Notes: generated from the sequence alone by a model not told the origin. DNA of 6,414 nucleotides from an uncultured Eubacteriales bacterium (GCA_959021945.1 CAUEYG010000096.1:1-6414), one strand, 5' to 3'. Positions 1-6,190 are shown, counted from the stretch's first letter. Made by a program: numbers and translations.

Positions 1-1872
1 CAGCTGCCATACGTTTTTAATACCAGGCATTCGGTAGTTGGGAAGCTCCATTACAAAGGGAACTGGCTCTCCCCGAAACATGGTGCCCTTCAGCAAAAAT
101 GCATATAAGACGCCTACTAGGATTCCAATAAAATAAAGAGCAATCATGACTAGGGCTCCGTGTTTTGGAAAAAAGGCTGCTGTAAACAGCGCATAAATAG
201 GCAGCTTAGCAGAACAGCTCATAAAAGGAGTCAGTAAAATGGTCATTTTACGATCCCGCTCTGACGGCAGCGTACGGCTTGCCATGACTCCCGGAACCGT
301 ACAGCCAAAGCCCACCAGCATTGGTACGATACTGCGGCCAGACAAGCCTACTTTTCGCAGCAGTTTATCCATAACAAAGGCTACTCGCGCCATATATCCG
401 CTGTCCTCTAAGATGGAAAGAAAGAAAAACAGGGTTACAATAATAGGCAGGAAACTGAGGACACTGCCTACTCCGGCAAAAATACCATCAATAATGAGGG
501 ATTGGATAACGGGATTCATTTCATAAACAGTCAGAGCATGATCCGTTACCTCTGTCAGCCAGGTGATCCCCGTATCCAACAGATCAGAAAGCCAGCTGCC
601 AATAGCCCCGAAAGTGAGCCAGAATACGAGAGCCATAATACCCACAAAAGCAGGAATCGCCGTGAATTTTCCAGTCAAAAGCTTGTCAATCTTAATACTG
701 CGGGTGTGTTCTTTGCTTTCCTTTGGTTTGACTACTGTTTCCCGGCAAACTTGCTCAATAAACTGAAAACGCATATCCGCAATAGCGGCGGACTGGTCAA
801 GCCCTCGTTCCTCCACCATTTGTTTAATAATGTGAGCTAGGGTTTCTTTTTCATTTTGATCTAGCTTTAGTTTTTTTAGAATATCTTCATCGCCTTCTGC
901 CAACTTGCTTGCAGCAAAACGAAGAGGAATTTGTTCCCGTTTTGCATGGTCTTCAATGAGATGCATGATAGCATGAAGGCATCTGTGAACAGCGCCATTA
1001 TGGTTATCAGGATTGCAGAAATCTGTTCGTCCCGGACGCTCCTGATACTGGGCAATATGTACAGCATGGTCAATGAGTTCCTGTATCCCCTCATTTTTGG
1101 CTGCTGCAATGGGAATGACAGGAATCCCCATCATTGCCTCCATTTCATTGACTCGGATAGAGCCGCCATTGTCCCGGACTTCATCCATCATATTCAGTGC
1201 CAGTACCATAGGAATATCCAATTCCAGCAGTTGCATGGTCAGATACAGATTTCGTTCGATATTGGTAGCATCTACAATGTTGATGATACCCCGAGGTTTA
1301 TCCTCTAGAAGAAATTGCCGTGTTACTAACTCTTCACTGCTGTAAGGAGACATAGAATAAATTCCGGGAAGATCGGTTACCAGAGTGTGTTCCCGCCCTT
1401 TGATGGAACCATCTTTTCGATCTACTGTTACACCGGGAAAATTGCCAACATGCTGGTTAGACCCGGTTATTTGGTTGAATAAAGTGGTTTTTCCGCAGTT
1501 TTGGTTGCCCGCAAGAGCAAACGTAAGGAGTTCTCCGGCAGGCAGAGGCTCTCCATCCGCTTTTGTATGATAAATACCGCTTTCACCCAGGCCAGGATGA
1601 TGGGCAGGTGTTTTGCAAATGGGCACAACAGGATTTTGATCAGCATTATGAATATGGTCAATTTCTATTTTTTCAGCGTCTGCAAGGCGCAGTGTTAACT
1701 CATAGCTATGAAGTCTCAGTTCCATAGGGTCTCCCATAGGAGCCAGTTTCATCAGAGTGATTTCCACGCCGGGAATCAGCCCCATGTCAAGAAAATGCTG
1801 TCTGAGAGCGCCTTCTCCCCCGACAGAGATGATTGTGGCGCTTTGGCCTGCTTTCAATTCATTTAGTGTCAT
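1..1872 (-). CDS. feoB: Ferrous iron transporter, FeoA-FeoB fusion (3' end outside window)
   Basis: Imports Fe(II) across the cytoplasmic membrane. I translated the minus strand from ATG 1872-1870 and found 624 codons with no stop to the window edge. Residues 1-75 are a FeoA SH3-like domain. A linker (about 76-115) carries Cys-Lys-Thr-Pro-Ala-His-His-Pro-Gly. The FeoB G domain follows: G1 GNQNCGKT at 122-129, G2 GVTVD with Thr149, G3 DLPG at 167-170, G4 NMMD at 227-230 and a G5-like AAAKNEG at 256-262. A helical GDI-type region spans about 280-385. Membrane segments begin near 405 and include the Gate-type motifs VGFGC (Cys524) and PFMSCSAK (Cys553). The remaining C-terminus, including the second Gate region, is missing. 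The start is supported by GGAGGG (1885-1880) 7 nt upstream. FeoA is fused here rather than encoded separately. Family assignment is very secure; the exact length is unknown. Confidence 0.97.
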   Translation of the reverse strand, partial: MTLNELKAGQSATIISVGGEGALRQHFLDMGLIPGVEITLMKLAPMGDPMELRLHSYELTLRLADAEKIEIDHIHNADQNPVVPICKTPAHHPGLGESGIYHTKADGEPLPAGELLTFALAGNQNCGKTTLFNQITGSNQHVGNFPGVTVDRKDGSIKGREHTLVTDLPGIYSMSPYSSEELVTRQFLLEDKPRGIINIVDATNIERNLYLTMQLLELDIPMVLALNMMDEVRDNGGSIRVNEMEAMMGIPVIPIAAAKNEGIQELIDHAVHIAQYQERPGRTDFCNPDNHNGAVHRCLHAIMHLIEDHAKREQIPLRFAASKLAEGDEDILKKLKLDQNEKETLAHIIKQMVEERGLDQSAAIADMRFQFIEQVCRETVVKPKESKEHTRSIKIDKLLTGKFTAIPAFVGIMALVFWLTFGAIGSWLSDLLDTGITWLTEVTDHALTVYEMNPVIQSLIIDGIFAGVGSVLSFLPIIVTLFFFLSILEDSGYMARVAFVMDKLLRKVGLSGRSIVPMLVGFGCTVPGVMASRTLPSERDRKMTILLTPFMSCSAKLPIYALFTAAFFPKHGALVMIALYFIGILVGVLYAFLLKGTMFRGEPVPFVMELPNYRMPGIKNVWQL

Positions 1873-1879
1873 ATTTCTT

Positions 1880-1885
1880 CCCTCC
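1880..1885 (-). promoter_or_regulatory. Ribosome binding site of feoAB fusion
   Basis: Read on the minus strand the sequence is GGAGGG, 7 nt before ATG 1872-1870. It fixes the start at the FeoA domain, so the fusion is translated as one protein. Confidence 0.85.
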
Positions 1886-1888
1886 AAA

Positions 1889-1904
1889 GTCAGTCTAATC
1901 TGAC
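1889..1904. repeat. Inverted repeat overlapping the feo -10 (candidate operator)
   Basis: GTCAG (1889-1893) and CTGAC (1900-1904) are perfect 5-bp inverted arms separated by 6 bp, and they straddle the -10 of the feo promoter. Iron regulators (Fur, DtxR/IdeR types) commonly bind dyads in this place. The arms do not clearly match the classic Fur box or DtxR consensus as I remember them, so the binding protein is not identified. Arms this short can arise by chance. Confidence 0.35.
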
Positions 1905-1920
1905 AGGCTGTATTTGTCAA
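1892..1920 (-). promoter_or_regulatory. Predicted feoAB promoter
   Basis: On the minus strand a perfect -35 TTGACA (1920-1915) is followed by a 17-bp spacer and the -10 TAGACT (1897-1892). The transcript would start near 1885, giving a very short leader in front of the feoAB start. This is a housekeeping sigma-type promoter by sequence alone. A short inverted repeat overlaps the -10 and could hold a repressor. Confidence 0.7.
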
Positions 1921-1935
1921 GGTATGGAATGGAGG

Positions 1936-1964
1936 TTGAGAAGTCAAGTATTTCATAGTATACT
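1936..1964 (+). promoter_or_regulatory. Predicted promoter of the ArsR-type regulator
   Basis: TTGAGA (1936-1941), a 17-bp spacer and TATACT (1959-1964) form a good sigma-A-type promoter, with a start expected near 1971 and a leader of about 20 nt. The -10 sits in the 8-bp palindrome AGTATACT (1957-1964), which could serve autoregulation. Its -35 and the feo -35 lie back to back, 15 bp apart. Confidence 0.65.
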
Positions 1965-1991
1965 TACATAAAATGAAGGGAGGGACCATGG

Positions 1992-3023
1992 ATGGAGCTT
2001 CAGATAAAATACGAATTCGATCCCATCTTTGAGACGATGAGTCTTTTGTACGGCAGTGTGCAGAAACGAGAAAAAGAAACAGTAATACAGCAGCTATGTG
2101 AATTGGGAGTGGACGGAGAGAAGTTTTATAAAAAGTATTTTAGGCTCATTGAGCGATATGTGCAAAGCTTTAAAAAATATATGGTGAAAAAAGAACACAT
2201 GGATTTTTTCTTTCGGCATGAGGAAGAATCCTTTTTCCTGCTAATGGCTGTGATCCTGGTGGAAAAGAGAGAGTGGCTTGATTCCTTTGAGCAGGTGACA
2301 GACGAAGAATTGAGAAGCCTGGCAGGGTTTATCCTGCAAGATGATGAAGCCAGTGCTTCTGTACTGGAGCAAGGAGTGGGACCTAAGCTAAACAATGAAA
2401 AGGAGGTCATTGGCTTTCTTGCTGGGCTTGATGAAGAGGATCATACAAAGTGGCATTTGGTTCAGTTTATGGAGCGTCCCAAATACTGGCTGTCTATGCT
2501 TATGGAAATGGTAACAGCAAACATACCTGCCTTTGAAAAGGCTATGTTGGACTTACAAAAGCCTTTGGCTCCTTTTTTAGAGAGCTACCGGCATTATGAG
2601 GATCAGCAGTTCAATCAATTTACCGAAGTCTGTGCTCCCGGAGCTAAAATATATCCGTCTTTTGCAGCAGGGGTATCACAAGTGATCTGCTATTCTTATG
2701 CATACCAGGGAATTTTCATGGAATTTCTGTTAAAAAAGGGGGGCTCTGCAGATCAAAGAAAAGAAATGCTCATTACTAGGACAAAAGCACTCAGTGATAA
2801 AAGCAAGCTTGAAATCTTATGTCAGCTGAAAAAATCCAGCAAATACAACTTGGAACTTGCAGAAGTCATGAACTTATCCGCATCGACCATGTCTCACCAT
2901 ATGAACGTACTGTTTGCCTGCGGCTTTGTAGGTGTGGAAAAAAAGGACGGACGCGTTTACTATGTTCTGCAAAAACAAGCAGTTGAGGAATATGTGGAGG
3001 ATATCAGATTGCTGCTGTTGTAA
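1992..3023 (+). CDS. ArsR-type winged-helix transcriptional regulator with large N-terminal domain
   Basis: Probable cytoplasmic DNA-binding regulator. The C-terminal 80 residues (about 263-343) form an ArsR-type winged helix: the helix starting SDKSKLEIL at 268, the recognition helix S296 to L307 (SASTMSHHMNVL) and the wing VEKKDGRVYYVL. At 343 aa it is about three times the length of a classical ArsR/SmtB protein (around 100 aa). The first 260 residues are a mostly helical, acidic, soluble domain whose ligand I cannot identify. The classical metal-site motif in the recognition-helix region (ELCVCDL) is absent, so metal sensing through that site is unlikely. ATG 1992 is chosen because GGGAGGG (1978-1984) lies 7 nt upstream; the ATG at 1988 is in another frame and soon meets a stop. 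It diverges from feoAB and is followed after 11 bp by an unknown gene, with no terminator between them. The regulatory target is unknown; autoregulation is plausible. Confidence 0.85.
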   Translation: MELQIKYEFDPIFETMSLLYGSVQKREKETVIQQLCELGVDGEKFYKKYFRLIERYVQSFKKYMVKKEHMDFFFRHEEESFFLLMAVILVEKREWLDSFEQVTDEELRSLAGFILQDDEASASVLEQGVGPKLNNEKEVIGFLAGLDEEDHTKWHLVQFMERPKYWLSMLMEMVTANIPAFEKAMLDLQKPLAPFLESYRHYEDQQFNQFTEVCAPGAKIYPSFAAGVSQVICYSYAYQGIFMEFLLKKGGSADQRKEMLITRTKALSDKSKLEILCQLKKSSKYNLELAEVMNLSASTMSHHMNVLFACGFVGVEKKDGRVYYVLQKQAVEEYVEDIRLLLL

Positions 3024-3034
3024 AACAGGTAAAA

Positions 3035-3859
3035 ATGCTAAGGAGTGATCTTCTGACTTTATCGGAAAAGGCCAGACAGACTTATGGAAAGAAAGCGTCT
3101 CATCAGATTATTGAAGTAGAGAGTCCATCAATTACGACTTTGAATAAAGAACAGCAAAAAGAGTTGATCGGCAGTTCTTTTGCTTCTTATCGTGATCGTG
3201 TGGAAGATGCTGCAAGTAATTTGGCGTTTTATAGAGATGGAATTTCATACCTTCAGCAAAAAGTAGAAGAACTGCAGGGTGTGACGCAAGGAGAGTTTAC
3301 AGAAAGCCAGATGAAAGAATTGGAATCCTGGAAAGAAAAATTAGAGCCTGAGAAATGGGAGCAGTTTGAAAAAGATTATAAAGAGTTTCTGGTAAAAGAT
3401 GCTAATGAAAAGCTGGAGGTTTATACAAAAACTTTAGCCCAATACAAAGATGGGGCAAAAGAAATTTTAAATACCCATCTAAATATGGCAAATGGATTTG
3501 TCAACATAAAAGAGAATCAGTACGACTCAAAAACATGGCAGGCACTGCAGTCTGCTATGGGTGGTTTTATCTCGGAGAGCAGTAAGCTTGTCTCTGGATT
3601 AAAAGGTTCAGAAAGCACTGCTGCTGATGTTTTAGCATCAATTGATGATGCAGCAGCTGCGTTAAAAGATCTGTCAGGGCGTCTTTCTGCCGGTTATCAA
3701 GAGTATACGGGTCAAGAGATGGGGGACTATGTTTCTTCCGGTTTGTCTTCCAATGCAGGAGAGATGATTGAGCGTACTATGCTTTTTAATAGAGAGCTTG
3801 GACAAAATATAGATCCTCGTCTCAATATTGCAGTAGATAAAACAGTCAAAGTTTTTTGA
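3035..3859 (+). CDS. Hypothetical cysteine-free, helix-rich protein
   Basis: I do not recognise this 274-aa protein. It is soluble-looking, with no signal peptide or membrane segment, contains no cysteine, and is rich in Lys, Glu, Gln and Ala. Long amphipathic and coiled-coil-prone stretches are visible at about 50-82, 90-150 and 195-220. A Gly/Ser-containing stretch (about 175-195) separates the last two helical blocks. The N-terminus (LLTLSEKARQTYGKKA) resembles a short motif I associate, with low certainty, with the interior of some Firmicute flagellar or secreted proteins, so the gene may have lost its true N-terminus. It follows the ArsR-type gene by 11 bp and ends just before an intrinsic terminator, so the two are probably co-transcribed. 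ATG 3035 has only a weak upstream site (AGG at 3027-3029). A near-perfect Shine-Dalgarno sequence lies inside the frame, pointing to CTG 3053 as an alternative start. Confidence 0.65.
   Translation: MLRSDLLTLSEKARQTYGKKASHQIIEVESPSITTLNKEQQKELIGSSFASYRDRVEDAASNLAFYRDGISYLQQKVEELQGVTQGEFTESQMKELESWKEKLEPEKWEQFEKDYKEFLVKDANEKLEVYTKTLAQYKDGAKEILNTHLNMANGFVNIKENQYDSKTWQALQSAMGGFISESSKLVSGLKGSESTAADVLASIDDAAAALKDLSGRLSAGYQEYTGQEMGDYVSSGLSSNAGEMIERTMLFNRELGQNIDPRLNIAVDKTVKVF
3038..3050 (+). promoter_or_regulatory. Strong Shine-Dalgarno sequence inside the start of the hypothetical gene
   Basis: TAAGGAGTGATC (from 3039) differs from the full anti-SD complement TAAGGAGGTGATC by one missing G. It lies downstream of ATG 3035. 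The only in-frame start candidate at normal spacing is CTG 3053, about 7 nt after GGAG. Either initiation is at CTG, or this is a relic of a rearranged 5' end, or the match is chance. Confidence 0.45.
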
Positions 3860-3877
3860 GAAAGTGAAGATAAAATG

Positions 3878-3916
3878 AAAAAGACACGTTTTCGAGACAA
3901 AAGCGTGTTTTTTTTG
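3878..3916 (+). terminator. Intrinsic terminator after the hypothetical gene
   Basis: The left arm at 3884-3892 (ACACGTTTT) pairs with 3900-3908 (AAAGCGTGT) with one G-U pair and a 7-nt loop, followed by eight Ts (3908-3915). An A-run at 3878-3882 can extend the stem, so it could also work in reverse. It lies 25 bp after the stop of the hypothetical gene and separates the ArsR unit from the ABC exporter. Confidence 0.85.
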
Positions 3917-3946
3917 TTTATGAAATTTGATGGATATAAAATAGTA

Positions 3947-3975
3947 TTGACAATTATAGAAATGTATAGTATTTT
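3947..3975 (+). promoter_or_regulatory. Predicted promoter of the ABC exporter
   Basis: A perfect -35 TTGACA (3947-3952) is followed by a 17-bp spacer and TATTTT (3970-3975) as -10. The expected start is near 3982, leaving a leader of about 34 nt. The promoter lies within a long inverted repeat, so it is probably regulated. Confidence 0.65.
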
Positions 3976-3986
3976 ATGATTGTCAA
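3947..3986. repeat. Inverted repeat around the ABC exporter promoter (candidate operator)
   Basis: The left arm TTGACAATTATA (3947-3958) and the reverse complement of the right arm at 3975-3986, TTGACAATCATA, match at 11 of 12 positions; the outer 8 bp (TTGACAAT/ATTGTCAA) are perfect. The arms enclose 16 bp and cover the -35 at one end and the transcription start region at the other. That placement would suit a repressor binding both half-sites. The left arm also contains the -35 consensus, so part of the match is constrained by the promoter itself. Confidence 0.55.
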
Positions 3987-4003
3987 ATAAATTCTATATA
4001 TAT

Positions 4004-4010
4004 GGAGGTG
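4004..4010 (+). promoter_or_regulatory. Ribosome binding site deciding the ABC exporter start
   Basis: GGAGGTG ends 5 nt before ATG 4016. It rules in that ATG over the in-frame upstream TTG at 3980, which has no such site and lies inside the inverted repeat. Confidence 0.9.
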
Positions 4011-4015
4011 AAAAT

Positions 4016-5641
4016 ATGAATGTGTGTGTAAAGAAGGACAAGTGGATTCTAGCATTGGCTATTTTGTTGGGAGCAGTCAACGCTGTAGCCATTGCCTTTG
4101 TTTCTATTGTATTGCAGCGAATCATGGATGCTGCCATACAAAAAGATATGGGGGATTTTAAACAACTGGTGGGTGTGATCCTAATCTATATGATTGCTCT
4201 TTGCATTATGGGATTTGCAGAAGTTTTGTGTGGAAAAGTACTGCTACGAAATGTAACGCGAAATCTGAGAGCACGGATTTTTAACGGCGTCATGAAAAAA
4301 AGACCTGAATTTTATTACAAGAGTAATTCGGCAGACTACCTTTCTGCAGTAGTAAACGATGTAAAACTAGTAGAGGAAAATTATTTGGTCCCGTTGCTGT
4401 TATCTTGCCAGATGGTGGTTTTGTTTATAGCTACCTTAATCATTTTGTGCTATCTCAGTCCAATTGTGACAGCGATTCTAGTAGGTTTTCTTTTGCTGAT
4501 GTTTCTGGTTCCCGCTGTCTTTGGGAAAGCGCTGCAAAAAAGGCAAGATCAGTATTCCGCTCAGCTTGCTGTATTTACTGCCAAGGCAAAAGATTTTCTC
4601 AGCGGCTATGAAGTAATCCGCAGTTTCTCCATTGGCAGCTATGTGAGAAGAAAATTTCAAGAAGAAAATAAGGCTGCTGTTGATGCCAAATTTCGCGCTG
4701 ACAGGCTAATTGCCTTAAACGAAAGTCTGGCAGAGGTATTGTCAACGCTGAGCACTGTAATCGTTGTATTTGTGGCGGCATATATGGTCCTAAAGGGAAA
4801 CATTACAGCCGGTACTTTACTGGCGCTGATTCAGCTCAGCTCAACATTTAGTACACCGGTTCTCATCATTATGCAAAACTTGCCCAAGATAAAAAGCATG
4901 AAGCCGGTTTTGCAAAAGCTGGGCTCTCTGTGTGATGATTCAGATGGACGGGAGCATGAATGTGCCCGCAGGAATATGGGGTTTCAAGAATCTCTTAAGT
5001 TTCAAAATGTAAGCTTTGCTTATGAACCCGAAAAATATGTAGTCAAAGAGATTAATATGACTCTTTATCCAGGGAAAAAGTACGCGCTGCTGGGGGACAG
5101 CGGATGCGGAAAGACCACACTGACAAAATTAATGACCGGTTATTCTGATCAATATGAGGGGGACATCCTTTTTGATCAGGAGGAAGTAAGGAAAATGAGC
5201 CGGCAAGAGTTCAGTCAGCTGGTATCTTTGATTCATCAAAATGTATATTTGTTTGATACCGATGTTTATCAAAATATTTGTCTGGATGAAAGGTTTTCCC
5301 AAGAAGATCTGGACCAGGCCTTGGAAAAGAGCGGGGTAAAAGGGTTTCTGTCAGAACTGGAGGAGGGAATACATACGAGAGTCGGTGAAAACGGCAATCG
5401 GCTTTCCGGCGGACAGCGCCAGCGAATTGCAGTAGCAAGAGCCTTAATACGCAAAACACCAATTCTAATTTTAGATGAGGGGACTTCTGCTGTAGACCAA
5501 AAGACAGCTTATGCCATTGAACGTGATCTTTTGGTTCAAAAAGAGCTCACCCTTGTGGTCATTACGCATCATATGCAGGAGGAATTAAAAAATCAGTATG
5601 ATGAGATTATTCATATAAAAGATGGAAAAGTAATAAATTAG
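4016..5641 (+). CDS. ABC exporter half-transporter (fused permease and ATPase)
   Basis: Type IV (MsbA/ABCB-like) exporter of 541 aa, expected to act as a dimer in the cytoplasmic membrane; substrate unknown. The N-terminal membrane domain shows six hydrophobic segments near 10-33, 50-72, 124-147, 149-170, 238-259 and 263-287. The ATPase domain (about 326-541) is complete: A-loop Tyr336, Walker A GDSGCGKTT at 360-368, Q-loop Gln408, signature LSGGQ at 463-467, Walker B ILILDE at 483-488 with catalytic Glu488, D-loop SAVD at 491-494 and H-loop His518. All catalytic residues are present, so it should be active. It is somewhat shorter than the usual 570-600 aa. No second half-transporter is adjacent, so it is either a homodimer or pairs with a distant partner. 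It has its own promoter, follows a terminator, and precedes a MarR regulator by 87 bp. The start is ATG 4016, by its ribosome binding site. Confidence 0.95.
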   Translation: MNVCVKKDKWILALAILLGAVNAVAIAFVSIVLQRIMDAAIQKDMGDFKQLVGVILIYMIALCIMGFAEVLCGKVLLRNVTRNLRARIFNGVMKKRPEFYYKSNSADYLSAVVNDVKLVEENYLVPLLLSCQMVVLFIATLIILCYLSPIVTAILVGFLLLMFLVPAVFGKALQKRQDQYSAQLAVFTAKAKDFLSGYEVIRSFSIGSYVRRKFQEENKAAVDAKFRADRLIALNESLAEVLSTLSTVIVVFVAAYMVLKGNITAGTLLALIQLSSTFSTPVLIIMQNLPKIKSMKPVLQKLGSLCDDSDGREHECARRNMGFQESLKFQNVSFAYEPEKYVVKEINMTLYPGKKYALLGDSGCGKTTLTKLMTGYSDQYEGDILFDQEEVRKMSRQEFSQLVSLIHQNVYLFDTDVYQNICLDERFSQEDLDQALEKSGVKGFLSELEEGIHTRVGENGNRLSGGQRQRIAVARALIRKTPILILDEGTSAVDQKTAYAIERDLLVQKELTLVVITHHMQEELKNQYDEIIHIKDGKVIN

Positions 5642-5652
5642 CGGAAACCGTA

Positions 5653-5681
5653 TTGACAATGGAAGGAGAAAATCATAAACT
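5653..5681 (+). promoter_or_regulatory. Predicted promoter of the MarR operon
   Basis: TTGACA (5653-5658), a 17-bp spacer and TAAACT (5676-5681) can serve as -35 and -10. An alternative is the extended -10 TGATATAGT (5681-5689), which has no good -35. Either choice starts transcription inside or near the left arm of the following hairpin. The -35 belongs to the 10-mer TATTGACAAT, which also occurs at the ABC exporter promoter (3945-3954). Confidence 0.5.
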
Positions 5682-5716
5682 GATATAGTTAACTTTATGA
5701 ACTATATCGGTTTTTT
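5677..5716 (+). terminator. Hairpin with T-tract between ABC exporter and marR (terminator and possible operator)
   Basis: The arm at 5680-5690 (CTGATATAGTT) pairs with 5700-5710 (AACTATATCGG): 11 pairs with one G-U, extendable by A-T pairs at 5677-5679, with a 9-nt loop and six Ts (5711-5716). By form it is an intrinsic terminator for the ABC exporter transcript. The same dyad (ATAGTT/AACTAT) resembles the AT-rich inverted repeats bound by MarR proteins, and it sits on the marR promoter, so autoregulation is plausible. The two roles are not exclusive. Confidence 0.7.
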
Positions 5717-5728
5717 AATGGAGATTTT

Positions 5729-6190
5729 ATGAGTGACAAAGATTGGATCAATATGATGGAATACATGCAGCACATTCGACTTTTTTCCAGGCTGAATGTA
5801 CGCAGAAAGAGAAAAGAGGAGCCTTTGTCTGCAGAGAATCTGGATATTCTATCAAGAATCGCCCTGGCGGAAGAACCCATTACACCTTTGGCGATCAGTA
5901 ACCAGACAGGTTTGACAAAACCTATGATCAGCAAACTGATTGAAGCAATGAATCAAAAGGGTTACTTAAAAAAGGTAAAAGACGAGAGAGACAAAAGAAG
6001 TTATTTTTTAACCATTACTGATGAAGGAAAAAAAGAACTGGAAAACACCTATTTGTATTATTTGGAGCCAGTTTATGAAATAAGAAGACATTTGGGAAAT
6101 GGGCAGTTCAGTCAGCTGATGGAGCTGATTAAAAAAGCCAACGAAGCTGCCTGGGAGCAGAGAAGGGAGGAAACCCATGAAAACCTATGA
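5729..6190 (+). CDS. MarR-family transcriptional regulator
   Basis: A 153-aa winged-helix regulator of typical MarR length, expected to act as a dimeric DNA-binding repressor relieved by small phenolic or aromatic ligands, though its ligand is not visible. The DNA-binding core spans about 34-100: ITPLAISNQTG (51-61), recognition helix LTKPMISKLIEAM (62-74), and the wing with the family-typical Asp-x-Arg-Asp-x-Arg (DERDKR, 85-90) followed by SYFLTITDEGKKEL. The flanking N- and C-terminal helices would form the dimer interface. There is a single possible redox residue class to check, but I see no cysteine, so OhrR-type peroxide sensing is unlikely. The start at ATG 5729 has TGGAG (5719-5723) 5 nt upstream. 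The gene overlaps the next one by 14 bp, which implies translational coupling and suggests that the membrane protein is its target. The hairpin dyad just upstream is a candidate operator. Confidence 0.93.
   Translation: MSDKDWINMMEYMQHIRLFSRLNVRRKRKEEPLSAENLDILSRIALAEEPITPLAISNQTGLTKPMISKLIEAMNQKGYLKKVKDERDKRSYFLTITDEGKKELENTYLYYLEPVYEIRRHLGNGQFSQLMELIKKANEAAWEQRREETHENL
6165..6170 (+). promoter_or_regulatory. Ribosome binding site for the downstream membrane protein, inside marR
   Basis: GGGAGG lies within the last codons of marR, 6 nt before ATG 6177. It supports the start of the overlapping partial gene. Confidence 0.85.

Noticed and set aside
239..1698. Several plus-strand open frames of 60-125 codons
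   Set aside because: They lie antisense to the intact feoAB fusion, whose motifs are unmistakable, and have no convincing ribosome binding sites.
1988..1990. ATG 1988 as start of the ArsR-type gene
   Set aside because: It is in a different frame and meets a stop after about 14 codons; ATG 1992 opens the full-length frame.
1873..1991. Metal or cofactor riboswitch upstream of feoAB
   Set aside because: The predicted leader is only about 13 nt and the whole gap is 119 bp holding two promoters, which leaves no room for a structured aptamer.
2126..2410. Minus-strand frame of 94 codons within the ArsR-type gene
   Set aside because: Ser/Lys-rich shadow translation of a real gene, with no recognisable family or start signal.
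3965..3980. TATAGT (3965) or TATGAT (3975) as -10 of the exporter promoter
   Set aside because: They give spacers of 12 and 22 bp from TTGACA; TATTTT at 17 bp fits better, though its match to consensus is weaker.
3980..4015. TTG 3980 as a start for the ABC exporter, adding 12 residues
   Set aside because: There is no ribosome binding site before it, it lies at the predicted transcription start inside the inverted repeat, and ATG 4016 has a strong GGAGGTG site.
5211..5462. Minus-strand frames opposite the ATPase domain
   Set aside because: They are antisense shadows of the conserved Q-loop to Walker B region.
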